A stretch of 64,000 nucleotides of DNA from Ascarosepion bandense (Eukaryota; Mollusca; Cephalopoda; Sepiida; Sepiidae): the NCBI GenBank assembly GCA_037127315.1, contig JBBBDQ010001027.1:1714001-1778000 (forward strand), written 5' to 3'. Under the pieces are notes generated by a model, which saw only the letters and a program-made list of their open reading frames with translations, was not told the origin of the DNA and ran no database searches. This document shows, in pieces, positions 55,618 through 64,000 of the stretch. Every line of letters begins with the position of its first letter. Position 1 is the first letter of the stretch. The position numbers and the translations under genes were made by a program.

Positions 55618-56470
55618 AAACTAGAAAAAATCAGATGGATCAATGTCTGGTGAGTAAGGGGGACGGGGTAACAATTCAAAGCCGCAGTTGTTTGTTTCAC
55701 CTACTGCAAGCTGATCAGTGTAAACCGGATTGTTACCCTGAAGCGAGAGTACACCTGCTCTCAGCTTCTCCCTGCGTTTCGATTTGATTGCTTCCTTCAG
55801 TTGTCCTAATTCTGATGCATAGTATTGTCTGTTAATAGTTTTCTCTTTTTAAGGAAGTCTATCACGATTATGTCTGGAAAATCACCTAAAACAGAATCCA
55901 TCATCTTGCCAACTGACACTGCCTACTTGAACTTTTTCGGGGTGAAAAACCAGTGTGTTTCCACTCTTTGCTTTGAATCTTTGATCTGCGGTAGAATTTC
56001 TCACGGTCAGCTTGGAAGCAATTCAGAAGTCGGCAGGAAATATCAGTCCTTTTCAGCTTCTTCTCTGGTGTCAGCATTATTGAGGCCCATCTTTCACACA
56101 GCTTTTTCATCCCTAAGATCTTAATTAAAACTATATGGGCCAAGCCAGAACTAATGCCTATTGACATAGCTATCTGATGGACAGTAAGAAGTCTGTGATC
56201 TGAAACCATACGGTGAATGACATCAACTTATTCATCAGTGGTTGGGGTTTTTAAACAACCTGACCAAGGGCCATCTTCTGTGCTGTCCCTGCCTTGCTTG
56301 GATTCAGCAGCCCACTTCTTCACAATTGCATAGGAAAGGGAGTCTTCAGCAAGTGTCTGTATAATGTCTTAAATCTCTTTAGGTATCATACCTTTCATTT
56401 GCAGATATTTTATGACTGCTCGGGTCACTTTTTAGTTTATTTTTAGATTTGTGGCACGCATCTTAGCTTT
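55618..56470 (-). pseudogene. mariner transposase, interrupted
   Basis: Minus strand, in order: VSDHRLLTVHQIAMSIGISS (second helix-turn-helix), LGMKKLCERWASIMLTPEKK, SRLLNCFQADREKF, QSKEWKHTGFSPRK. Past the stop-broken centre come SKRREKLRAGVLSLQGNNPV and FELLPRPPYSPDIDPSDFF, the PHPPYSPDLAPSDFF motif that holds the last catalytic aspartate. The region between PSDFF and the C-terminus was lost or displaced by the LINE. Several stops. Upstream part to 56470 reads as the degraded N-terminal helix-turn-helix. Confidence 0.82.
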
Positions 56471-56544
56471 GTACGGGCCTCTCCAGCACCAAATTAAGAT
56501 AGAAATTTGAATTAGTTTTTTCTAGTTTTATAAGATGGGGTAAA

Positions 56545-57290
56545 GAATACTACAATACCTCCTACAGAAGGTGGCTGAAGAGAGTGACAAGAAAGGACTA
56601 CAAATAAACTGCAAGAAAACCGAATGCAAAAAGGGCAGCCCAAAAGGCCAATTACAGGTGAGGGACTCTAAAATAAAGCAGATACAGAAATTTAAATACC
56701 TAGGAAGTGTTCTAACAGAAGACGGAAAGTGCGACACTGAGATCCGAAGGCGAATTGGCATGGCGAAAGAAGCATTCCAGAAGTTGAGTAAAGTATTAAG
56801 AAACAGGACAATTTCACTAGAAACAAAGAGGAGAGTATTGGATTGCTATATGATGTCAGTTCTTCAATATGGCAGTGAATGTTGGACAATATCTTCGAAT
56901 ATGAAGGAATAACCTGAAGCAGCTGAAATGTGGTTCTACAGAAGGATGCTGCGGATATCATGGATCGAGCATGTGAGCAATGATGAGATTTTAGAAAGGG
57001 TGGAGACGAAAAGGAAATTAATACTGAGCATCAGGAAGAGACAACTAAAGTTCCTGGGACAAGCAATGAGGAAGGAGAGCTTCAAGAACCTGATACTAAC
57101 AGGCCAGATAGAAGGAAAAAGAGACAAAGGAAAGCAGTGGATAACATATTTGAAGGACCTGATCAGGTGGACGACGGAACGAGGATTGTCTGGTGTTACA
57201 GGAGAAAGCGTGCTAAGTGCCACCATGGAAATTGGGACGGGGAAAGCTATGATCGCCTACGTCCTGAAATGGCAGGGCATATAGAAGAAG
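56545..57290 (+). pseudogene. RTE-like LINE C-terminal region, copy E
   Basis: Reads EESDKKGLQINCKKTEC, KIKQIQKFKYLGSVLTEDGK, YGSECWTISSNMKE then TAA, WFYRRMLRISWIEHVSNDEI, QLKFLGQAMRKESFKNLILT, GKQWITYLKDLIRWTTERGL and YVLKWQGI plus stop. The 3' end is CATATAGAAGAAGAAG. It begins partway through the thumb-proximal region and has one internal stop. Confidence 0.85.
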
Positions 57291-57848
57291 AAGTGCGTTG
57301 CCACAGCAAATATAAGCTACTGATATTCTTTCTGGGTGAGGCTTTGAACGTTTTGAACTACCCTCACAATTTGCATTTTTATCCAAGCAACAACCACGCA
57401 GAATATGGCAAAATGTCGAGTTTAATGTGTGATAACATTACGAAAATTATCATAACTCCCTCTCTAGAGACTTGTCAGGCGACAGAGAATGACTCCCTCC
57501 CTTTTCCCGAAGTAGAGGTACTGCTTGTGGTATACCGCTCTGAGTCTTGAGGTTATATTATTTTTAACTTACCCGCCTATATTGGACCCATTTAGACAAA
57601 CAATCAATGAAAAGAGTGCTGTGTTGGTCAATTGGATGGGTGTCGTTTTATATCAAGACTATGCTGCACCTGACATCTTTTTGTAGATCCGGGAACACCT
57701 CAACTCTACTTACCTAATATCGTGCATTCAAATTACTACTTATTTGGCTCCTTACACAATACTCTTAAAGGAAATAACTCCATATCTGTGGAGGCTTCTT
57801 ATAACGGCGAAAACTAGTTCATCACTTATAAAGATACAATTTTCTGAG
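57291..57848. other. No gene recognised
   Basis: The frame 57137-57550 runs out of the LINE in another frame and has no domain. Unique sequence otherwise. Confidence 0.4.
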
Positions 57849-58312
57849 GTTTACGGCCATATCACGTTGAATACACCGGTTCTCGCTCGATCACCGAAGT
57901 TAAGCAACATCGAACCTGGTCAGTACCTACATGGGTGACCGCTTGAGAATACCAGGTGCAAAAAGCGTTTAGTGACGCATGTGCGTTGTGGTGCAGTGGA
58001 TATCGGCCCGGAAAGAGAAGCCGAGTTCGAATTCCAGTTGAATGCCCTCCATTCATTTAAGCCATAGTAACCTTGGGAAAGGTATTAACCAGTTATGGGT
58101 TAAATAACAGGGTAGTCCTTGAGGACCCTGCCCTTAAAAACAAATCCAAATGAATGTTGGTACTCAAAAAGAAAAATGTATTACTAGACACAAAACTTAT
58201 ACAAAAACAACAACAATTGTTGAAAGAAAAAGGTATTACCAGCAATAAATAAATAAAATTTAGTTGGCAATAAATGAGCCGCCGAGGTTGATATGCCATA
58301 CAACCAACCAAC
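57849..58312 (+). mobile_element. 5S-tRNA chimeric SINE, reference copy
   Basis: 57849-57960 matches animal 5S rRNA over nearly its whole length: ACGGCCATATCACGTTGAAT, ACACCGGTTCTCGCTCGATC, A box GAAGTTAAGCAACATCG, C box ATGGGTGACCGCTTGAGAAT ACC. The linker GCGTTTAGTGACGCATG joins it to a tRNA-like head (TGCGTTGTGGTGCAGTGG; B box GAGTTCGAATTCC about 58020), a middle (GGGAAAGGTATTAACC...TTATGGGTTAAATAACAG) and a tail of about 230 bases with several A-rich and TTGTTG stretches ending TTGATATGCCATACAACC. Both 5S and tRNA polymerase III promoters are present in one unit, so either could drive its transcription. Confidence 0.9.
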
Positions 58313-58411
58313 AATTTTATGAGAGGATGGAAACATGAAGCTGTGCTAAAAATGGCTAAATAATTGTGGAACAAAATAGCACACACGTCGTTGAGTAAAT
58401 CTTTATAGAAA

Positions 58412-59115
58412 CTAGCAGTATAGCCCGGCGTTGATCGGGTGTAATGAAAGCTTTAGAACTAATCCATGGTCCTGGAGCTCAGAATGTTTGGACGTTGGCA
58501 CGAAATACTAAAAAGCAATAGTTGTTTTCAGATAAACCGAAACCATAGACTGAAAGAAAAATGAATGAATGTAAGTCAAAGTTTGATTTCCTGGTATCGA
58601 TATCAAATAAGTTTTTTCGTCGTAAACTGAATTTTGAATGCTAAATAAGTCCTCTGAGTAAATGGTATCATGGCTGAGACTAAGAACTACAATTAAACAT
58701 ACTTAGATCCAAACCCGGAGCAAAAACTAAAATAAAAAGGCTGAAAAAATAGACACAAACATCTTGCCTTTTATATATATATATTATCGATTTTCTGCAC
58801 TATTGTAAGAACTGCAACCTTGAAACTTCTGAATAACGTTTCTTTGTCTATGAGTGTATCAAATTTGATTAAAATCGGACCACTCCTTCTATAACCCGAT
58901 TATCGATTTTCGGTATTTATCGGTGGGAGGGGGCTACCTCGCCACAAAGCCTAGCTAAGAACACTCGCAGACGCTTATAGTACAACTGTGTAAATTTTCA
59001 AGAAAATCGGTTTAGCCTTTTCGGAGTCTATAGGTAACGGACACACACATACACACACACACACACATACACAGACACACACAGAGACAAAGTTCCATTT
59101 ATAAATAAGTTTAGA
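58412..59115 (-). mobile_element. Non-autonomous Helitron, long form
   Basis: Exact ends (plus CTAG 58412; GA 59114-59115; flanks A and T). Long interior form with a shortened (TA)n. Confidence 0.85.
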
Positions 59116-59689
59116 TATCTAAATATTGTCTTTGAGATTCACTTAAAAACGCTAGAAACCTTCGGCCGGTTCCAATAATATCAAATCGTAAGACATTTAC
59201 TTAATCCCCCCCCTTATAAATTATCGGTGTTTTCTGTTCCCAGTCGGTTATCGGTGTCCTTGTTTGGAAACAGGCGAGTTTAGAGGCTAATTTTCAGTTG
59301 CGGCAGAGCGAAATGTGTCTGAGATAAACTCAATCATCGACCTGTTTGTTTATGCTCTTTTTAAACGTTCAGGTTTACCGGTTTTATCGTGAGTTACGGG
59401 TTAAGAGCTTTCATAAATCGACAGCAAATCTCTTTCAGTTTTCCTTTATCAACACAAATTAGCCACCACTTTTTCCTATCATTTTCTTATTTTCTCTCTT
59501 GGTCAGGAATTAAAATTCTTTTCCCAGGTAAAATATTTCGTTACCAATGCCTCTTTCGAGAGTGTAAATCCCATCACCAAAATCTGTTAGAGTTTCTGAA
59601 TTAGCAGGTATTAGAGACGAAAGTATATATATATATATATAAGATTTATACATGAAGAAGCGAAAAGAGAATTAGAAGAGGAAAAAAGA
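59116..59689. other. No gene recognised
   Basis: Unique AT-rich sequence with a short TA tract at 59624-59640. Confidence 0.4.
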
Positions 59690-59990
59690 AAGTTAAAGAA
59701 GGAAAAGAAAGAGGGTAAAGGACACTAGGGATAGATGAAGGGAAAGAAAAAAACAAAGAGGGGTAGAAGGGAGACAGATTAAACATGGAAGAAAGGATAT
59801 GAAAAAAAGAAAAGAAAAAGAGAACAAGAAGGAAAGGATAAAAGAATTACAAAGAAGAAAACGAAGAGGAGAGGAAGAAATAGAAATAGAAAAGAAAGAA
59901 AAATAAAGATTGAATAGATATGAATAAATAAAAAGAATGAAAAAAGAAAGAGAAAAAAAAAAGAAAGAAAAATTGAAAAAAGAAAAATAT
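59690..59990 (+). repeat. Purine-rich tract
   Basis: Plus strand almost entirely A/G for 300 bases. Confidence 0.88.
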
Positions 59991-60138
59991 GTAATCAATG
60001 TTTAATGTGTTATTCTTGGTTCTCCTGAATTTATTTTGGTCGCCACAAAGCCTATAGAACCCAGTCTATTCTGCTATTTAACTTATGGCCAAAGGAAAAA
60101 GACACTTATTATATTATTATACAATAAAGCAGTAATTA

Positions 60139-60187
60139 ATGGGGGATCAGTTTCTTATTTCATAACAATATAAAACTGATCCCCCAC
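60139..60187. repeat. Hairpin linker
   Basis: ATGGGGGATCAGTTT ... AAACTGATCCCCCAC. Confidence 0.9.
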
Positions 60188-60447
60188 TTTGGCCCAATAA
60201 AAGCCTTAATCATGTTTTCAACTATTATATTCAGTCAGTCAGTTAAGTGCCATACGTGATACACGCTTTGGGCGATCATGTCTCTTTCGAGACATGACTG
60301 ACTAAGCAAAAAATTATCCCGCAGTAGGTTGCCATTACTTTCTGCGGTAGACAGGTTGCCAGCAAAGGCTATAGAACCCAATCTGTCCTGTTATTTGACT
60401 TATAACGAGAGGTTGAAGAGATTTATTATATTATTAAGTAGTAATTA

Positions 60448-60496
60448 GTGGGGGATCAGTTTATTACTTCATAACCATATAAAACTGATCCCCCAC
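60448..60496. repeat. Hairpin linker
   Basis: GTGGGGGATCAGTTT ... AAACTGATCCCCCAC, a perfect 15-bp stem. Confidence 0.92.
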
Positions 60497-60835
60497 TTTC
60501 TTCCCAGTATAAGCCTTAATTATGTTTTCACTATTACATTCAGTCAGTCAGTTAAGTGCCATACGTGATACACGCTTGGGCGATCATGTCTCGAAAGAGA
60601 CATGACTGATTGGGCAGAAGATTATTCCGCAGTAGGTTATTATTTTCTGTGGTAGACTGGTTTCCAGCCAAAGCTATAGAATCCAATCATTTCTGTTGTT
60701 TAACCCATAACTAGAGGGATGAGACGGATTAATACCTTTCCCAAAGTTATGCGTAAATGCAAGAATTTCACCGGGAATTCGAACTCGGCTCTCTGATTTC
60801 TCATTTCTCGCTGCTATCCACTGCACCACAACCAG

Positions 60836-61524
60836 ACTTTAGATTTTCACTTCAAGGTTCTTGTAGTTTGATAGATTTTAGAAGAGCTTCAAAGCTAAAT
60901 TCCAAGCTACAGAGATTGTCATGTCGATAAGAAGACACATTCTGTCCTTAGAATGAACATTCTTGCTAATTAGAAATTACCAAGCAAACATACTGCAAAA
61001 AATGTATTAATCCGAAATGCAGATTCTGTAATAATTGTACTGAAGAAAGAAACGGACAACTTGCATAGTGTTAAAACCAGCTGAATATAAAAGTTGGGAG
61101 ATGTAGGTGAGAGCCAATATTTGCCCTGGAGAGCCAATATTTGCACTTAGTGTTGCCAACGACGACGAGATATCTCGCTCTCTGTCTGGCTACCACTCGT
61201 TGGCGTGATCGGACGCGAGCCAGACGCAAGCAGACGGAGAGAAAAGAAAAAAGCAAAGGTTGTTACACGAAATAGAGCGATTGCATATATTGGGAGAGGA
61301 TACATACCACACGTTGGCGTACTCAGACGCGTGTCAGACGACTAGCCAGCCAGCGCTCGCTTGCCGTCTGTCGGACGCCCAGCAGCCGTTTACGGGGCAG
61401 CCGGGCACTGAAATATATGAAGTTTTTCTTTTTTTTTACTGGAAGAAAACTGCAAAAACTGGTTTGAAGATCGTCTAAACCCAGTTACAGGTAAAGGACC
61501 TGTAACAATTTCATGCGATTTTAC
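60836..61524. other. No gene; GC-rich patch
   Basis: 61140-61420 is markedly GC-richer and holds several AGACG/CAGACG words (GCGAGCCAGACGCAAGCAG, GCGTGTCAGACGACTAGC). Origin unknown; an LTR or promoter fragment is possible. Confidence 0.35.
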
Positions 61525-61822
61525 AATGCACACAGACGGAACAATTTAATCCGGACATCGTGATTAAGGAGGAAGAAAACAGAAAATGCTTTCTTATTGA
61601 CATGACAATCCGATTAGATTGTAATGTACCTTTGAATATCTTCAAAAACTATCAAAATAAGTAGAAATCTCAAACAAATGGCATTTGAGGATATTAATAA
61701 TTTCAGTTGTAGTTGGAGCTCTTGCATTGATTGGAAAATGTACTGAGGGAACCCATAACTAAAAGAAATACCAATATGGTACAGATTGCATATTACCAAG
61801 AACTTTATCTATTAAAATGTGT
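61525..61822 (+). pseudogene. PD-(D/E)XK-like endonuclease tail of a retroelement
   Basis: In shifting frames it reads NPDIVIKEEENRKCFLIDMT, NIFKNYQNK, WHLRILIISVVVGALALIGK and ILPRTLSIK. The pattern PD-X(11-14)-D with a later VIPVVVGALG..K and LLGTA.ILR..LS block is that of restriction-like endonuclease C-termini of non-LTR elements. It differs from the 11-kb type. Degraded by several frame changes and stops. The assignment is from motif memory, so moderate. Confidence 0.6.
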
Positions 61823-61877
61823 GTGGTTTTAGGGTTTGTTTTTCATTTGAATAGAATTGATCAGTGGAAAATTATAA

Positions 61878-62606
61878 TGAAGCCATTTGACCATAGTTCT
61901 CTGATTGATACCCGTAATGAAATATATAAGGAAGCCATTTGACCATAGGTCTCTGGTTGATGCCCGTAAAGAAAATGTATAACGAAGCGATTTGACGATA
62001 GTTCTCTGGTTGATACCCGTAAGGAAGTGTATAATGAAGCTATTTGACCATTGGTCTCTAGTTGATACCCGTAAAGAATTGTATAATGAAGCCATTTGAC
62101 CGTAGGTCTCTGATTTAAACACACAGGGAAATGTATAATGAAGCCATTTGACCATAGGTTTCTGAGTGATACCCGTAAAGAATGTATATTGAAGCCATTT
62201 AACCATAGGTTTCTGATTGATACCCGTAAAGAAATATATAATGAAGCCATTTCACCATAGGTCTCTGGTTGATACCCGCAGGGAAGTGTATAATGAAGCA
62301 ATTTGACCACAGGTGTCTGATTGATACGCGTAAGGAAATGTATAATGAAGCCATTTCACTATAGGTCTCTGGTTGATACCCGCAGGGAAGTGTATAATGA
62401 AGCTGTTTGACCATAGGTCTCTGATTTAAACACACAGGGAAATGTATAATGAAGCCATGTGACCGTAAATTTCTGATTGATACCCGTAATGAAGTGTATA
62501 ATGAAGCAATTTGACCATATGTCTGTGGTTGATACCCGCAAGGAAGTGTATAATAAAGCTATTTGACCATAGGTTTCTGACTGATACCCGTAATGAAATG
62601 TTTATA
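61878..62606. repeat. 52-bp minisatellite, 14 units
   Basis: GAAGCCATTTGACCATAGGT recurs every 52 bases (61878, 61930, 61983, 62036, 62088, 62140, 62191, 62243, 62295, 62347, 62399, 62451, 62503, 62555). A GATTTAAACACACAGGG variant occurs in units 5 and 11. Minus-strand frames stay open across it in more than one phase. Confidence 0.95.
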
Positions 62607-62609
62607 CAA

Positions 62610-62790
62610 CAGAAATGGAAGAAAGATTTTAAAAATAATAATGTACAAAAATTAAAAGTGATAAAAAGGACAAGTAAATCGATGAATCGTAAAGGGGTGA
62701 AAGAAGAAAATGACAAAAAAAAATGTAGAAGAAGGAGGAGGAAGACAAGGAGAGGGGAGGAGAACGAGAAATAAAGAAGGTAATTGTCAA
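62610..62790 (+). repeat. Purine-rich stretch
   Basis: A/G-rich with AGAAGGAGGAGGAAGA; the 87-residue frame is low-complexity. Confidence 0.6.
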
Positions 62791-63195
62791 CTGATACTAT
62801 CAATGATAAATCTTGCTCAAAATTGAATTAATGGTGTCTTCTACAATAAAATTGCTTACTGCTTTTAGCAAACTAAATAATCATTATAATCATTAAATAT
62901 TTTTGCTTCGGTGAATATACTTCACGGATATTGTTGGAATGGACGCGTGCCGAAAGGGATACACTTTATTGATAAATAACGAAAGAAGTATTCGTAGTCA
63001 CGTATCTCAATAACCTCACAAATGAATGCTACATGAGACATGGACATGCGCACACAGTCAACTACATCAATATGCACTCGAACTTATTCGTTACAGAGAA
63101 ATTTGGCGAAGGATTTCAAAAAATAGATCAAGAAATTTCCACTCATTTGCTGAAAATTTGAAAGAAAATATTTGTCTGAATACTTTAAAAATGAA

Positions 63196-63198
<3 letters not shown>
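62791..63198. other. No gene recognised
   Basis: Unique AT-rich sequence. Confidence 0.4.
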
Positions 63199-63273
<75 letters not shown>

Positions 63274-63313
63274 CTATATCTATATATATCTATATTTATA
63301 TATATATATATAT
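63199..63313 (+). repeat. (CA)n-(TA)n tract
   Basis: CA about 63199-63254 followed by TA/TATC mix to 63313. Confidence 0.95.
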
Positions 63314-63440
63314 GAAATAAAACAAACATTTCGATATTTAAATTTGTTGAAAGCCATTTCTACGAGGAATTCCTCGCTTCTTCAGAAACGGTGAAACGAA
63401 AACTTTATTTACTCAAATTCAAATGTGTTAAAAGATTTTA
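63314..63440 (-). repeat. PLE-type terminal repeat
   Basis: Minus 63357-63385 reads CTGAAGA, CGAGG-AATT-CCTCG stem, TA, GAAA, followed by TTTCAACAAATTTAAATATC. Confidence 0.6.
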
Positions 63441-63755
63441 GACCGGAAAAAGTCCCGAAAAAATCATCCATCCACAGGAAAATAAAATGGGGTGGGATTA
63501 ACATTTTTTGAATGAAAGGAAGTAAGAAGGGGAACGCAGACAGATACCTCTGTCTCATATTGGAAGATTTACCCCTCCTCCATACAAGAGCCAATAGTTT
63601 AAAAGTTAAAATTTAGCCATGTCAGAGGGATAGAAGTGGTAGGGGGAACGGAAAGGAAAGAAAGGAAAAAAACGGGGAAGGGTTGGTTGACCGGGAAGTT
63701 AGACATGAAAAAATTTTCGCTTAGAAACAAAAGAAAACTGCTGACATCAATGTTG

Positions 63756-63756
<1 letters not shown>
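63441..63756. other. No gene recognised
   Basis: Purine-leaning sequence near 63640-63740; no coding identity. Confidence 0.4.

Positions 63757-63813
<57 letters not shown>
63757..63813. repeat. (TA)n tract
   Basis: About 57 bases of TA. Confidence 0.95.
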
Positions 63814-63817
<4 letters not shown>

Positions 63818-64000
63818 AAAGATTTGTACCCACAAAAAGAACTAATTGCTTTGAACAAAATGGACGTCATTATAATAACCTAACCTGAGGAAACTTTCGG
63901 CCAACACTTTTCAAAAGTATTCGTTGGCGTTATTATGAATTATAAATGCAGGACAAAGGAGAACAACAAAAACTTAACTTACAAAAATGGGGGAAAGATG
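63814..64000 (-). repeat. Possible PLE-type terminal repeat
   Basis: Minus near 63890-63930 reads ACTTTTGAAAAGTGTTGGCC then GAAAGTTTCC, a phrase common to PLE-type ends, with the first core element unclear. Confidence 0.35.

Larger units (their letters stand above)
60045..60835 (-). mobile_element. Composite SINE array: three bodies joined by two hairpin linkers
   Basis: In element (minus) order: full SINE with head near 60780-60835 (B box GAGTTCGAATTCC), body and tail to 60540; hairpin linker (60448-60496); second body and tail (60240-60420); second linker (60139-60187); third, partial body (60045-60110). Each body ends in a tail ...GGCACTTAACTGACTGACTGAATATAATAGT before the linker. The body-plus-linker unit is about 305 bases. 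Confidence 0.88.

Noticed and set aside
57849..57960. Functional 5S rRNA gene
   Set aside because: It has diverged bases and is fused to a tRNA-like head and SINE tail that recur with it elsewhere.
60045..60835. CRISPR-like array
   Set aside because: The repeats are large SINE bodies with tRNA heads and a eukaryotic setting; no short direct repeats with unique spacers.

Overview
The window looks like non-genic, repeat-saturated DNA from a cephalopod, most likely an octopus. The evidence is strong AT richness, very many (TA)n, (CA)n, (GA)n and (TATC)n tracts, tRNA-derived SINEs, non-LTR retrotransposon tails, Penelope-like elements (PLEs) and Helitrons, with no bacterial-style operons. I found no intact host gene. 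One open frame on the minus strand (17879-18165) looks protein-like and is unexplained. Every other coding remnant I recognise belongs to a transposable element and is broken by stops, frameshifts or truncation. The octopus call is inference from repeat style.

Layout. 0-5 kb: a Helitron, SINE copies, a PLE reverse transcriptase fragment cut by a 5S-tRNA chimeric SINE, and a 118-bp minisatellite. 5-12 kb: Tc1 end, long purine-only tracts, a TATC array, a head-to-head palindrome, back-to-back PLE ends, and a LINE end carrying a restriction-like endonuclease. 12-20 kb: more PLE ends (one split by a SINE), a CA/TG palindrome, the unexplained open frame and a second 5S-tRNA SINE. 20-33 kb: Helitrons, composite SINEs, a mariner-like tail, two LINE families, inverted PLE clusters and a three-unit hairpin-rich tandem repeat. 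33-43 kb: LINE and Tc1 fragments, Helitrons, a 1-kb GATA array with a shared spacer, and a LINE with readable RT motifs. 43-64 kb: PLE GIY-YIG endonuclease, degraded LINEs, a 392-bp near-identical inverted repeat pair, a mariner split by a LINE, a full 5S-tRNA SINE, another Helitron, a composite SINE array and a 52-bp minisatellite.

Connections. About ten non-autonomous Helitron copies share exact ends (TC...CTAG on the minus strand, between A and T) and all lie in one orientation. SINEs share one tRNA-like head but have different fronts (with or without 5S rRNA) and tails (including a hairpin linker that joins repeated bodies). PLE-type terminal repeats carry a CTGANGA-stem-GAAA core that resembles a hammerhead ribozyme, often as inverted head-to-head pairs. 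Coordinates of diverged repeats are approximate to about 10-20 bases; no alignments or searches could be run.
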